Positions 28,331 to 37,833 of a stretch of DNA of 64,000 nucleotides are shown piece after piece; positions within the stretch are counted from its first letter, which is position 1; every line of letters starts with the position of its first letter. Source of the stretch: Azosocius agrarius (GTDB lineage: Bacteria > Pseudomonadota > Gammaproteobacteria > UBA6186 > Azoamicaceae). The stretch spans positions 62,001 to 126,000 of the forward strand of contig CP066692.1 in assembly GCA_016432505.1 (NCBI GenBank), read 5' to 3'. The notes beneath the pieces were generated by a model. The model was not told the DNA's origin. It saw only the letters and a list, made by a program, of their open reading frames with translations, and made no database searches. A program made the translations under genes and the position numbers.

Positions 28331-28765
28331 ATGAATATGGAATATGTATTAATTATAGTTAAATTTATAGCGATTGAAGAGAAAATTTTAGGAAAAATTA
28401 TAAATGAATTTGAAGAAAATGGATGTTTTATTGTTAAATGTAAAATGATAAAATTAAATGAAGAACAGGTAAAAATTTGTAGTGTTTTTTTTGAACGTGA
28501 TTTAAGTGATTTATTATATTCTGAGTCTTTAATATTAGTTTTGAAAGGTTATAATTTAATTACAAAAATGAATATTATGATAAATAATATAAAACAAAAA
28601 AATTTAGAATTAATAAATGATTATTTTATTAATTTTGATAAATATATTATTTATAATTTTAAATATATTAATGATAGTAATGAATTGATAATTTATTTTT
28701 TTAATGATTCAAAAAAAATGTTTGAAAATTTAATTAATTTTAAGATAAATGATGAAAAAAATTAA
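28331..28765 (+). CDS. ndk: Degenerate nucleoside diphosphate kinase-like protein
   Basis: A 144-residue protein aligned with Ndk: YVLIIVKFIAI (for FSIIKPNAV), GKIINEFEENGCFIVKCKMIKLNEEQV, LVLKGYN and a final EL.IYFF block. It occupies the usual ndk slot before rlmN-hisS-yfgM-der. The active site is lost: the NxxHGSD loop is replaced by NFKYINDSN and the whole protein contains no histidine, so it cannot form the phosphohistidine intermediate. Conserved arginines of the nucleotide site are also missing. The frame is intact and overlaps rlmN by 17 bases. Either a non-enzymatic role is retained or this is an early pseudogene. Confidence 0.7.
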   Translation: MNMEYVLIIVKFIAIEEKILGKIINEFEENGCFIVKCKMIKLNEEQVKICSVFFERDLSDLLYSESLILVLKGYNLITKMNIMINNIKQKNLELINDYFINFDKYIIYNFKYINDSNELIIYFFNDSKKMFENLINFKINDEKN

Positions 28766-29822
28766 CATAGCTGGATTTGAAATTATAAAATTAAAAAAAT
28801 TATTAAAAATTTTAAATGTTAATTATTTTCATGGTATTCAAATTTTAAAATGGATTCATAAAAAAGGAGTTTGTAATTTTATATTAATGTCAAACATTTC
28901 TAAACTTGTTAAGTATAAATTATTTAATTTATGTATTATTAAATTTCCTATTATAGAAAAAGAAGAAATTTCTAGTGATGGTACAATAAAGTGGTTATTT
29001 AAAATTTCTAAAAATAATTATATAGAATCTGTATATATGTTAGAAGAAAATAGAATAACTTTATGTTTATCTTCTCAAATTGGATGTGTTTTAAATTGTT
29101 CTTTTTGTAACACTGGTAAACATGGTTTTAATAGAAATTTATATTCTTCTGAAATTGTAGGGCAATTGTATGTTATAAAAAAAAGATTATATTATTTATA
29201 TATAAATAATATAATTTTTTCATTTAATGAAATAAGTAATATTGTTATTATGGGTATGGGTGAACCTTTGTTAAATTTTAATAATTTATCATCTTTTTTA
29301 TTACTTATTAGGAATAATAGTTTTTATAATATTTCTAAAAAACATATTATAATAAGTAGTGCTGGTATTATTCCAGGTATACATGATTTGTATATTTATA
29401 ATGATGTTTCATTAGCTATTTCTTTGCATGCTACAAATGATTTATTGAGAACAAAATTAATGCCAATTAATAAAAAATATAATATAAATATGTTATTTAA
29501 GTTTTTTTGTTTATATAAAAATGTTTTATTTGATGCTAAAATTACTATAGAATATATAATGCTTAAAGGAATAAATGATTATAATTATTATGCTTATAAG
29601 TTAATTAAATTATTAAATGATGATATTTATAAAATTAATTTAATTCAATTTAACATTATTAAAAATGTGAATTATGTTTCTTCTTTAATGGAAAGAATTT
29701 ATTGTTTTCAAAATATATTAAAACAAGGAGGGTTGATTGTAACAATAAGAAAAATTAAAGGATTAGATATTAATGCTTCTTGTGGGCAATTATTTGGAAA
29801 ATTTGTGAATAAAAAAATATAA
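28749..29822 (+). CDS. rlmN: 23S rRNA/tRNA adenine-C2 methyltransferase RlmN
   Basis: Radical SAM enzyme of 357 residues that methylates A2503 of 23S rRNA and A37 of some tRNAs. The iron-sulfur motif CxxxCxxC reads CVLNCSFC, followed by the GFNRNL family block; MGMGEPLLNF and ISLHAT are conserved, and the catalytic cysteine is probably in NASCGQL near the C-terminus. Two tandem ATGs (28749, 28752) are possible starts. The start overlaps the ndk-like gene, suggesting translational coupling. Confidence 0.97.
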   Translation: MMKKINIAGFEIIKLKKLLKILNVNYFHGIQILKWIHKKGVCNFILMSNISKLVKYKLFNLCIIKFPIIEKEEISSDGTIKWLFKISKNNYIESVYMLEENRITLCLSSQIGCVLNCSFCNTGKHGFNRNLYSSEIVGQLYVIKKRLYYLYINNIIFSFNEISNIVIMGMGEPLLNFNNLSSFLLLIRNNSFYNISKKHIIISSAGIIPGIHDLYIYNDVSLAISLHATNDLLRTKLMPINKKYNINMLFKFFCLYKNVLFDAKITIEYIMLKGINDYNYYAYKLIKLLNDDIYKINLIQFNIIKNVNYVSSLMERIYCFQNILKQGGLIVTIRKIKGLDINASCGQLFGKFVNKKI

Positions 29823-29893
29823 AATCATATTTTATGGTATTGTTTATTAGCTTGATATTTTAATTTTTTATATAATATTTTAGGGTGTATATA

Positions 29894-31168
29894 ATGTTTA
29901 ATTGCATATTTTCAGTTAAAGGTATGAATGATGTATTGCCTAATAAAGTTTTTGTTTGGCAATATATAGAAGATATTATTAGAAAATTAATGATATCTTA
30001 TGGGTATGTTGAAATTAGATTTCCTATTGTTGAAAAAACAATTTTATATTTGAGGTCTATTGGTGAAGGTTCTGATATTCTTGAAAAAGAAATGTATTCT
30101 TTTAAGGATAAAAATAATGTATTTTTAAGTTTAAGACCTGAAGGGACTGTAGGATGTGCAAGAATGGTAATAGAAAATGGACTTGTATATAACAATAAAC
30201 AACAAAAATTATGGTATATTGGCCCTATGTTTCGTAGAGAAAATACACAAAAAGGTAGGTATAGACAATTTCATCAATTTGGCATTGAAGCTTTTGGATA
30301 TCATGATATAGATATTGATGTTGAACAAATTTTAATTATAAAAAATTTATTTACTGTGTTAAATGTGAATAATAAACTTATTTTACAAATAAATTGCATT
30401 GGCTCTCTTGCAACAAGATCAATATATAAAAATAGTTTATTTATCTATTTTAGTAATTATATTACTTTTTTTGATGAAGATGATAAGAATAAGTTATTAA
30501 TTAATCCTATTTTGTTATTAGATTCTAAAAAATTAAAATTAAAAAAAATAATTAAAAATGCGCCCAAAATTATAAATTTTTTGGATGAATATTCAAAAAA
30601 TAAATTTTTTTTATTTTTAAGAAAATTAATTAATTTAAATATTAATTTTATATTAAATGAAAATTTAGTTAGAGGGTTAGATTATTATAATGATATTGTA
30701 TATGAGTGGATATTTGAAAATAATAAATCACAAAATTCTTTATGTGGTGGAGGAAGGTATGACAGATTGATTAGTCAATTAGGTTTTAAAAATGTTTTAG
30801 GAGTTGGTTTTGGCATAGGAATGGAAAGATTAATATCATTATATAATAAAAATGTTTTTTTTAATAAATTTTATTTAAATTTATTTTTGATATGTATTGG
30901 TGAAAAAGCACAGTTTTTAAAATTTAAATTATCGGAACTTATAAGATTGTTATATCCTAATATTTTCTTATGTACATTTTATGGTATAAATAGTTATACA
31001 AATCAATTAAAAAAAGCTTATAAAAGTAATGCGTCATTAATTTTTATTATTGGAGATAATGAATTAAAAAATTATGATGTGAAGGTTAAATTTTTAAATT
31101 GTAATTTTGCTGATAAAATTATATCTATTAATAATATTAATAATTTATGGAGAAATTTTGATGTATAA
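29894..31168 (+). CDS. hisS: Histidyl-tRNA synthetase
   Basis: Class II synthetase of 424 residues (E. coli 424). Motif 2 lies in YIGPMFRRENTQKGRYRQFHQFG; the histidine-specific block RGLDYYNDIVYE and motif 3 GVGFGIGMERL are intact; the C-terminal anticodon domain is shorter on motifs but full length. ATG 29894 is chosen since AGGG lies eight bases upstream. pilF, rodZ and ispG, which normally lie between rlmN and hisS, are missing. Confidence 0.97.
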   Translation: MFNCIFSVKGMNDVLPNKVFVWQYIEDIIRKLMISYGYVEIRFPIVEKTILYLRSIGEGSDILEKEMYSFKDKNNVFLSLRPEGTVGCARMVIENGLVYNNKQQKLWYIGPMFRRENTQKGRYRQFHQFGIEAFGYHDIDIDVEQILIIKNLFTVLNVNNKLILQINCIGSLATRSIYKNSLFIYFSNYITFFDEDDKNKLLINPILLLDSKKLKLKKIIKNAPKIINFLDEYSKNKFFLFLRKLINLNINFILNENLVRGLDYYNDIVYEWIFENNKSQNSLCGGGRYDRLISQLGFKNVLGVGFGIGMERLISLYNKNVFFNKFYLNLFLICIGEKAQFLKFKLSELIRLLYPNIFLCTFYGINSYTNQLKKAYKSNASLIFIIGDNELKNYDVKVKFLNCNFADKIISINNINNLWRNFDV

Positions 31169-31760
31169 AACATTGTATTATATAATTAATTTGGTTAGAA
31201 ATAAAACTTTTTTTTATGTTTTATTTTTTTTGATTTTTATGTATTTATATTATACTTATCATAAAAATGTTAAACATGAATATGTTTCTGAATTATATAA
31301 TAAGGTTATATGCTCTTTATATAATAGTGATTATCATACTACAGTTCATTTTTCTAATATTATTATAAAAAAGTATAATAATATTTATTATCGTGATTGT
31401 TGTTTACTTTTATTATCTAATTTTGAATTAAAAAAAAATAATATTAATTTGTCAATTTTTTATTTAAGAAAACTTATTGATCAAGGTATTGATAATTATT
31501 TAAATAATGTTGCCGTTATGCGTTTATGTAAAGTGTTATATTCTAATAATATGATTATGGAAGTTATGAATTTAATTAATGAATATAAAATTAAACTTTA
31601 TTCATCTTTGTATGAAGAAATTAAAGGCGACATGTATATGTACATTAATAAAAATGATAAAGGTAAAATTGCTTATTTGAAATCGTTAAATAATATTAAT
31701 ACTAACTATAATATTTATTCTATTAAAATAAAAATAAATAATATGGGACTTATAATATAA
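31161..31760 (+). CDS. yfgM: YfgM-like membrane-anchored TPR protein
   Basis: A 199-residue protein with one N-terminal membrane helix (about residues 16-33) and an all-helical remainder with TPR-like repeats (SLYNSDYHTTVHFSNIII..., LLLSNFELKKNNINLSIFYLRKLI). Size, topology and position between hisS and der fit YfgM, a SecYEG-associated periplasmic chaperone partner. Sequence identity is low, so position carries most of the evidence. It starts inside the hisS stop region with GGAGA seven bases upstream. Confidence 0.7.
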   Translation: MYKTLYYIINLVRNKTFFYVLFFLIFMYLYYTYHKNVKHEYVSELYNKVICSLYNSDYHTTVHFSNIIIKKYNNIYYRDCCLLLLSNFELKKNNINLSIFYLRKLIDQGIDNYLNNVAVMRLCKVLYSNNMIMEVMNLINEYKIKLYSSLYEEIKGDMYMYINKNDKGKIAYLKSLNNINTNYNIYSIKIKINNMGLII

Positions 31761-32073
31761 ATATTATTTATATAAAATTTTTAAAATAAGATAAATATTT
31801 TAAATTTTCATAAATATATTTTTTTATGTTTATGTCAACATAATTTTATCATATTGTCATAAAATGTTTTTTTACATTGTATGTAATATTTGTTTTAATA
31901 AATGTATAATTTTATTATTTTTTTAATATACAAAATATATAAATATAATATTTTGTTATTATATAATTTTAATTGCTATAATATATAGTACAATACTGCT
32001 GCATTGTAGGTGTTTTTTTTTTGAAGATTTAATTTAAGTTTAAACCATTAATTTTAAATGGAGTGAGGTGTGT
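31761..32073. other. Intergenic region at the lost bamB position
   Basis: About 310 bases between yfgM and der with no convincing reading frame and very high A+T. In free-living relatives bamB lies here; nothing resembling its beta-propeller repeats is left. A hairpin with a T-run is present near 31989-32022. The der ribosome site (GGAG and GAGG, 32060-32068) closes the interval. No other structure was seen. Confidence 0.7.
31989..32022 (+). terminator. Possible intrinsic terminator between yfgM and der
   Basis: TACAAT (31989-31994) can pair with ATTGTA (32003-32008) around an eight-base loop, followed after GGTG by a run of ten T. The stem is only six pairs and mostly A-T, so it would be weak, but the T-run is in the right place for termination of the hisS-yfgM transcript. 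Confidence 0.4.
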
Positions 32074-33390
32074 GTGTTGCCTGTTGTAAGTCTTGTTGGA
32101 CGTCCAAATGTAGGCAAATCTACATTATTTAATTTATTAACTTGTTCTTTTAATGCTATTGTTCTTGATGTTTTTGGAACAACACGTGATAGACAATATG
32201 GAATTGGAATTATTGGAAATTTTTCTTATTTATTAATAGATACTGGTGGAATAGTAATAGAAAATGATAGTAAAACTGATATTTTTGTAAATGTTTTATA
32301 TCAAATTGAAGAAGCTATAAAAGAATCTAATATTGTGTTATTTATTATAGATTTAAAATTTGGACTTTTAGAAGAAGATATATTAATTTCTAACTATTTA
32401 AGAAAATTTAATAAAAATGTAATATTGATTGTTAATAAAATTGATTTATCAATTAATGAAAATTTTTATTTGGATATTTATTCTTTAGGTTTTGGTCATC
32501 CTATTTTAATTTCTGCAAAATATAATAAAAACATTTTAAAGCTTGCTAATAAATTTTTATCTATTATTTCTGAATCTAAAAAATATTTTAATGAGCAAAT
32601 ATATGATTTTAATAAAAGTATTAAAATTGCTGTTATTGGTAAGCCTAATGTAGGTAAATCTACTTTAATTAATAGTATATTAAAAAAGAATCGTTTGGTG
32701 GTATTTAATAAACCAGGGACAACAAGAGATAGTGTATATATTCCATTTAAAAAAAAAAAAGATTATTATATTTTTGTTGATACTGCTGGGTTAAGAAAGA
32801 AAAAAAATGTATTGAAACAAATTGAGAAATTTTCTGTTATTAGATGTATTAGAGCTATAAAATATTGTAATGTTGTTTTATTATTGGTAGATATTGTTGA
32901 AGGAATCACAGAACAAGATATTAAATTAATGAAATTAGTGGTAGATATAGGTAAGTGTTTATTGCTCATTTTTAGTAAATGTGATAAATCTAAAATAAAT
33001 AGAACGATGTATATAAGTAAATTAAAATATAATATTCCTTTTTTTAATATTATTATAGTACATTTTATATCTTCTTATTTTAATATTGGTGTTAATAGGT
33101 TATTTTTTTATATAAATTTGTCTTATGATTGTGCTAATAAAAAAATTTCTTCTTATTTTTTGAATAAATTATTAGAAAATTTAAAATTTAAATATGAAAC
33201 TTTTTGGAATAAAAAAAAAATACAATTTAAATATATTCATTGTGGAGGGCATAACCCTATCGTTTTTGTTATACATGGAAATAATTTTGATAAAATTATT
33301 GATTCTCATAAAAAATATTTAATAAATTGGTTTATAGAAAAATTAAAATTAGTTGGCACTCCTATTTTTGTAATATTTAAATTGAAGTGA
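32074..33390 (+). CDS. der: Ribosome assembly GTPase Der (EngA)
   Basis: Double GTPase of 438 residues. G1 motifs are GRPNVGKST near the start and GKPNVGKST near residue 190; G3 motifs DTGG and DTAG; G4 NKID and SKCD; the C-terminal KH-like domain ends PIFVIFK. It is required for 50S assembly. The start is uncertain among GTG 32068, GTG 32074 and TTG 32077; 32074 gives MLPVV, matching the E. coli MVPVV start, with GAGG five bases upstream. Confidence 0.97.
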   Translation: MLPVVSLVGRPNVGKSTLFNLLTCSFNAIVLDVFGTTRDRQYGIGIIGNFSYLLIDTGGIVIENDSKTDIFVNVLYQIEEAIKESNIVLFIIDLKFGLLEEDILISNYLRKFNKNVILIVNKIDLSINENFYLDIYSLGFGHPILISAKYNKNILKLANKFLSIISESKKYFNEQIYDFNKSIKIAVIGKPNVGKSTLINSILKKNRLVVFNKPGTTRDSVYIPFKKKKDYYIFVDTAGLRKKKNVLKQIEKFSVIRCIRAIKYCNVVLLLVDIVEGITEQDIKLMKLVVDIGKCLLLIFSKCDKSKINRTMYISKLKYNIPFFNIIIVHFISSYFNIGVNRLFFYINLSYDCANKKISSYFLNKLLENLKFKYETFWNKKKIQFKYIHCGGHNPIVFVIHGNNFDKIIDSHKKYLINWFIEKLKLVGTPIFVIFKLK

Positions 33391-33481
33391 GTTAAAATTC
33401 TGTATTTATTCTAAAAAAATTTATAAATAATTTTATAAATTATTGATTAATATATTAATTTGTTTTAATATATTGGAAATA

Positions 33482-33565
33482 GCCGGGATGATGAAATTGG
33501 TAGACATGACAGACTCAAAATTTGTTGATTTTATAATCGTAAGAGTTCAAATCTCTTTCTCGGTA
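33482..33565 (+). tRNA. tRNA-Leu (anticodon CAA)
   Basis: An 84-nt class II tRNA. Acceptor GCCGGGA/TCTCGGT (G1:U72 as in some E. coli tRNA-Leu), anticodon stem ACAGA/TTTGT with loop CTCAAAA giving CAA, a variable arm, T-arm AGAGTTCAAATCTCT and A73. CCA is not encoded. Ends three bases before the stop of the convergent grxD, without overlap. Confidence 0.92.
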
Positions 33566-33568
33566 TTT

Positions 33569-33871
33569 TTATTTTAATATAGTAGTTAATTTATTTTTTT
33601 CATATAATTCTAGTATGATGTCGCATCCACCTATTAATTTTTCTTTAACATACAATTGTGGAAAAGTAGGCCAATTTGAATATATCGGTAGTTCTTTTCT
33701 TATATTTGGATATTTTAGTATATCTATAAATTTATAATTAATGTTTAACGTTTTTAATATTTGTACTACTTGTGCAGAATATCCACACATTGGTTCATCC
33801 GGCGTACCTTTCATATATAAAATTATATTATTATTTTTTATTTGTTCTTTTATTATGTTTATTGTATTCAT
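33569..33871 (-). CDS. grxD: Monothiol glutaredoxin (Grx4 type)
   Basis: Monothiol glutaredoxin of 100 residues. The active site is CGYS at 29-32, where the family motif is CGFS, a conservative Phe-to-Tyr change; KGTPDEPMCGYSAQ, WPTFPQLYVKEKLIGGCDI and the glutathione-binding residues are typical. These proteins bind and transfer [2Fe-2S] clusters, which would serve the Rieske protein and RlmN of this window. AGGAT lies upstream of the ATG. Confidence 0.95.
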   Translation of the reverse strand: MNTINIIKEQIKNNNIILYMKGTPDEPMCGYSAQVVQILKTLNINYKFIDILKYPNIRKELPIYSNWPTFPQLYVKEKLIGGCDIILELYEKNKLTTILK

Positions 33872-33938
33872 ATTAATATTTATCCTAAATTATTATAATG
33901 TTATCACTATAATAATAAAGTGTATTTTTTGCAATTTA

Positions 33939-34403
33939 TTATATTATATTTTTTTTTATAAAATATTTTAATAATGAATCACATATATTTTTATAAATGC
34001 CTCCTGTATAAGTTATATTTTTTTTTAATAAATATGTATGTAAGATATTATTTTTATTAAATTCATTATTTATATTATAACTACCAAATATTATGTGTTT
34101 TATTTTAAAGTTTATTATTGCACCTAAACACATTAAACATGGTTCTTTTGTTATATACATATAAGCGTTTGGTATTTTATAATTTTTTTGTATTATAGAA
34201 GCTTTTTGTATTGCTATTATTTCAGCATGCCCTATGGGATTATTTGTTATTAGAGTTTGATTATTACCTTTACTTATAATTTTATTATTTTTAATAATTA
34301 TAGCGCCGATTGGAATTTCATTTTTTAATAATGCTATTTTAGCTTGATTTATTGCACAATTCATCCATTGTTTATGAAAATTAATAATTTTTATGAAATT
34401 CAT
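33939..34403 (-). CDS. tadA: tRNA adenosine(34) deaminase TadA
   Basis: Zinc deaminase of 154 residues that makes inosine-34 in tRNA-Arg(ACG). The metal and proton-transfer motif HAE is at 59-61 and PCLMC at 88-92; IPIGAIIIKNNKII and the C-terminal helix match TadA. Essential in most bacteria for reading CGN codons. Divergent from tgt across about 100 bases. Confidence 0.95.
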   Translation of the reverse strand: MNFIKIINFHKQWMNCAINQAKIALLKNEIPIGAIIIKNNKIISKGNNQTLITNNPIGHAEIIAIQKASIIQKNYKIPNAYMYITKEPCLMCLGAIINFKIKHIIFGSYNINNEFNKNNILHTYLLKKNITYTGGIYKNICDSLLKYFIKKNII

Positions 34404-34506
34404 TTTTTATTGATGTTTTATTTTTATATTAAGTATGGTAATAATATTAATTATCTTTTGTGTATTATAATATTATAACAAAATATTATTAAGATGTGTT
34501 TGTTTT

Positions 34507-35601
34507 ATGAAATATGAATTAAAAGCGGTATGCGGTGAAGCAAGATATGGAAATTTATTATTTAATAACATAATTGTGAAAACTCCAGTATTTATGCCAG
34601 TTGGTACGTATGGTGTTATTAAATCTATTGATTTTAAGGAAATAAATAATATAGGATTTGATATAATTTTAAGTAATACATTTCATGTTATGTTAAAACC
34701 TGGAATTAATATAATAAATTATAATAAAGGGTTACATAAGTTTTTAAATTGGAAAAAATGTATATTAACTGATTCTGGAGGATATCAAATATTTAGTTTA
34801 AATAATAATATTTTAAAAAATGATGGTGTTAAATTTAAATCTTATGATAATGGAAAATTTATTTTTATTACTCCTGAAAAATCTATTATTTTACAAAATT
34901 ATTTTAAATCTGATATTATAATGTGTTTAGATGATTGTGCTAAATATCCATCTAATTATATAAATAATTTACAATCTATTAATGTGTCTTTAAATTGGTC
35001 AAAAAGATGTAAAATTGTTCATAAAAAGAGTAATGCTTTATTTGGAATTATTCAAGGAGGAAATTATAACAATTATAGATTAAATTCTTTAAAAGGTCTT
35101 ATAAATATAAATTTTGATGGTTATGCTTTAGGTGGTTTGTCTGTTGGAGAACAAAAAAAAAGTATGATTAAAATTTTAAATTATATAATTAAATATATAC
35201 CTAAATGTAAACCTCGTTATTTAATGGGAGTTGGCACACCATTGGATATACTTGATGGGGTTTTGAGAGGAATTGATATGTTTGATTGTGTTATTCCAAC
35301 CAGAAATGCTAGAAATGGTTATTTATTCACTTCAGAAGGAATTGTTAGGTTAAAAAATTATATTAATAAAATAAGATTGGATAAAATAGATAAGAAATGC
35401 ACTTGCTATACTTGTAATAATTTTTCTATTTCATATCTTTATCATTTAAATAAATGTAATGAAATTTTAGGAATAAAATTAAATACAATTCATAATTTGT
35501 TTTTTTATAATAATCTTATGAAAAATATTCAAGATAGTATTATAAATAATACGTTTAATGATTTTGTAATTATGTTTTATAATAGATATAATATATTATG
35601 A
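34507..35601 (+). CDS. tgt: tRNA-guanine transglycosylase
   Basis: TGT of 364 residues (E. coli 375) that exchanges G34 for preQ1 in GUN-anticodon tRNAs. Active-site blocks are LTDSGGYQIFSL, GIIQGG, GYALGGLSVGE and MFDCVIPTRNARNG; zinc ligands are in CTCYTC and the following His. preQ1 must come from other genes or from the host. First gene of the tgt-yajC-secD-secF-suhB unit; its end overlaps the longest yajC frame. Confidence 0.97.
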   Translation: MKYELKAVCGEARYGNLLFNNIIVKTPVFMPVGTYGVIKSIDFKEINNIGFDIILSNTFHVMLKPGINIINYNKGLHKFLNWKKCILTDSGGYQIFSLNNNILKNDGVKFKSYDNGKFIFITPEKSIILQNYFKSDIIMCLDDCAKYPSNYINNLQSINVSLNWSKRCKIVHKKSNALFGIIQGGNYNNYRLNSLKGLININFDGYALGGLSVGEQKKSMIKILNYIIKYIPKCKPRYLMGVGTPLDILDGVLRGIDMFDCVIPTRNARNGYLFTSEGIVRLKNYINKIRLDKIDKKCTCYTCNNFSISYLYHLNKCNEILGIKLNTIHNLFFYNNLMKNIQDSIINNTFNDFVIMFYNRYNIL

Positions 35602-35621
35602 TATTTTTTATGGAGAGTGAT

Positions 35622-35990
35622 ATGAAATTTAAATTTTTTGTTTTTTTTGCTTCTTTATTTTATCCTTGTCTTACATTTGCTGATAGTGGTTCTACTATGA
35701 ATAATGAAAATTTTATATCTTTATTAATTTTTGGAGTTTTTTTTGTGTTTATATATTTTTATATGATTAGACCTCAATCTAAAAGAGAAAAAGCATTAAA
35801 AATTCTTAGAAATAATTTAATTAAAGGGGATGAAGTCATTATTTTAAATGGTGTTTTAGCTACTATTGTAGATATTAAAGATCAATGGGTAACTGTATCT
35901 ATATCTGATAATTGTTGTATTGTTATTCAAAAAAATGCTATAATGCAAGAAGTGCCTAAAGGCACTATTAAATCTAAGTTATTAAAGTAA
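35622..35990 (+). CDS. yajC: Sec translocase accessory subunit YajC
   Basis: YajC of 122 residues with a signal-like N-terminus, a membrane helix (about 33-51) and the family block YFYMIRPQSKREK followed by a small beta domain. ATG 35622 is preferred over two upstream in-frame ATGs since GGAGAGTG lies just before it. Works with SecD and SecF. The stop overlaps the secD start as TAATG. Confidence 0.94.
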   Translation: MKFKFFVFFASLFYPCLTFADSGSTMNNENFISLLIFGVFFVFIYFYMIRPQSKREKALKILRNNLIKGDEVIILNGVLATIVDIKDQWVTVSISDNCCIVIQKNAIMQEVPKGTIKSKLLK

Positions 35991-37831
35991 TGTTATTTTA
36001 TTATTATAAAAAATTATTTAATTTTAAAATTATATTTTTTATTTTTTTATTTTTAATTAGTTGTTTATATTTTATTCCTAATCTTTATAAAGAAGATCTT
36101 ATTATTAGCGTTAGTAGTGATTTACCATTCATAAAAGAAGATATGGATAATATTTTATTATTTGTGAAAAAATTTAATTTTGAAATAAAAAATAATGTTA
36201 ATAATAATTTATCAATTAAATGTTCTTCTTTTGAAGAGCAATTATTATTAAAAAGCAATATAGAAAATTATTTAAATAATAAAAATGTTAATTATAATAT
36301 AATTTTAGATTCTATTTCTAGTATACCACTTTGGTTTAATTATATTCATGCAAAACCAATAAAGTTAGGATTAGATTTAAAAGGAGGGATTAGATTTCTT
36401 ATGGGAATTGATTTTGATTTTGCTGTAATTAAAAATACCGAAAATTATTATAATGATATTAGAAATCTTTTTAAACGTGAAGATATATTTTATTCAAAGT
36501 CTAATTGCTTAAATAAATTTTTTGAATTTAAATTCAACGTTAGTGAAAATCTTAACTTAGCTATGTTATATATTAAAAATAATTATCCTGATTTAACAAT
36601 AAATGTAGATTATAAAAAAAATATAATTGGCTGTTGTTTAAATAATAAAAAAATTGAAAATTTAAAATTTTGTATTATGGAAAAAAGTTTATTTTCTTTT
36701 AGAAAAAGAGTAAATGAATTAGGATTATCTGATGTAAATATTAGAAGTTATGGAGAAAATAATATTTTAATAGAATTACCAGGTATGCAAAATATTGATA
36801 GAGCTAGAAATATTTTAGGTAAAACAGCTACCATTAATTTTTTTATTCTTGATCAAGAACATATTTATAATACTATTAATAAATATATACCAATAAATTC
36901 TAAATTATTATATGATAGAAATGGTCATCCCGTTTTATTAAAAAAAAAAATTATTTTAAGTGGAGATTTTATAATCAATGCTTACAGTGGGTTAAATAAT
37001 GATAACAAACCATATGTTAATGTTAAATTAGATAACATTGGAGCTAAAAAATTTTTTGAAGTTACATCTAAAAATATTGATAAATTAATGGCTGTTGTAT
37101 ATTGTGAATCGTTTAATGATGTAAATCAAGACCATCAAGGAATAAAAATTAAAGAGGAAATTATAAGTATAGGTAAAATAATGCAACCTTTAAATGATAA
37201 TTTTCAAATTACAGGATTAAATCTTGAAGAAGCTAATGATTTGGCTTTATTATTAAGATCTGGGGTTTTACCTACGAATATTATAATTTTAGAAGAAAAA
37301 GTTATTGGGCCTACTTTGGGTAAAGAAAATGTTAATAAAGGTTATAATTCTATAATTTATGGTTTGGCGGTTATTTTATGTTTTATGATTTTTTATTATA
37401 ATGTATTTGGTGTAATTGCTAATATCTGTTTGATTTTTAATTTAATTTTTTTAATTGCTTGTATGTCTATTTTAGATGCTGTATTAACTTTACCAGGTAT
37501 TGCAGGTATAGTTTTAACTTTAGGTATGGCAATTGATTCAAATGTTTTAATTTTTGAAAGAATTAGAGAAAGGTTATTATCTAATGATAATTGTCAATTT
37601 AGTATTAAAAATGGTTATAAATATGCTTTCGTTACAATTGTAGATTCTAATTTAACTACTTTTTTGGTGGGATTTATTTTATTTATTATTGGCGATGGTC
37701 CGATTAGAGGGTTTGCTATAACTTTGTGCATTGGAATAATTACTTCTTTATATTCTTCGATTGTTGGCTCGCGTATTATTATAGATATTATATTTAAAAA
37801 TAATATAAAAAAATTACCTATAGGTTTATAA
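35990..37831 (+). CDS. secD: Protein translocase subunit SecD
   Basis: SecD of 613 residues (E. coli 615). After the first helix the D1 motif GLDLKGGIRFLMGID is seen; the periplasmic P1 domain follows; the C-terminal six-helix domain contains GPTLGKENV and TLGMAIDSNVLIFERIRE with the conserved Asp of the proton path. It uses the proton gradient to pull secreted proteins out. Translationally coupled to yajC. Confidence 0.97.
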   Translation: MLFYYYKKLFNFKIIFFIFLFLISCLYFIPNLYKEDLIISVSSDLPFIKEDMDNILLFVKKFNFEIKNNVNNNLSIKCSSFEEQLLLKSNIENYLNNKNVNYNIILDSISSIPLWFNYIHAKPIKLGLDLKGGIRFLMGIDFDFAVIKNTENYYNDIRNLFKREDIFYSKSNCLNKFFEFKFNVSENLNLAMLYIKNNYPDLTINVDYKKNIIGCCLNNKKIENLKFCIMEKSLFSFRKRVNELGLSDVNIRSYGENNILIELPGMQNIDRARNILGKTATINFFILDQEHIYNTINKYIPINSKLLYDRNGHPVLLKKKIILSGDFIINAYSGLNNDNKPYVNVKLDNIGAKKFFEVTSKNIDKLMAVVYCESFNDVNQDHQGIKIKEEIISIGKIMQPLNDNFQITGLNLEEANDLALLLRSGVLPTNIIILEEKVIGPTLGKENVNKGYNSIIYGLAVILCFMIFYYNVFGVIANICLIFNLIFLIACMSILDAVLTLPGIAGIVLTLGMAIDSNVLIFERIRERLLSNDNCQFSIKNGYKYAFVTIVDSNLTTFLVGFILFIIGDGPIRGFAITLCIGIITSLYSSIVGSRIIIDIIFKNNIKKLPIGL

Positions 37832-37833
37832 TT

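Noticed and set aside
31761..32073. Possible remnant of bamB between yfgM and der
   Set aside because: No frame or motif of a beta-propeller repeat can be seen in any frame; only position suggests it.
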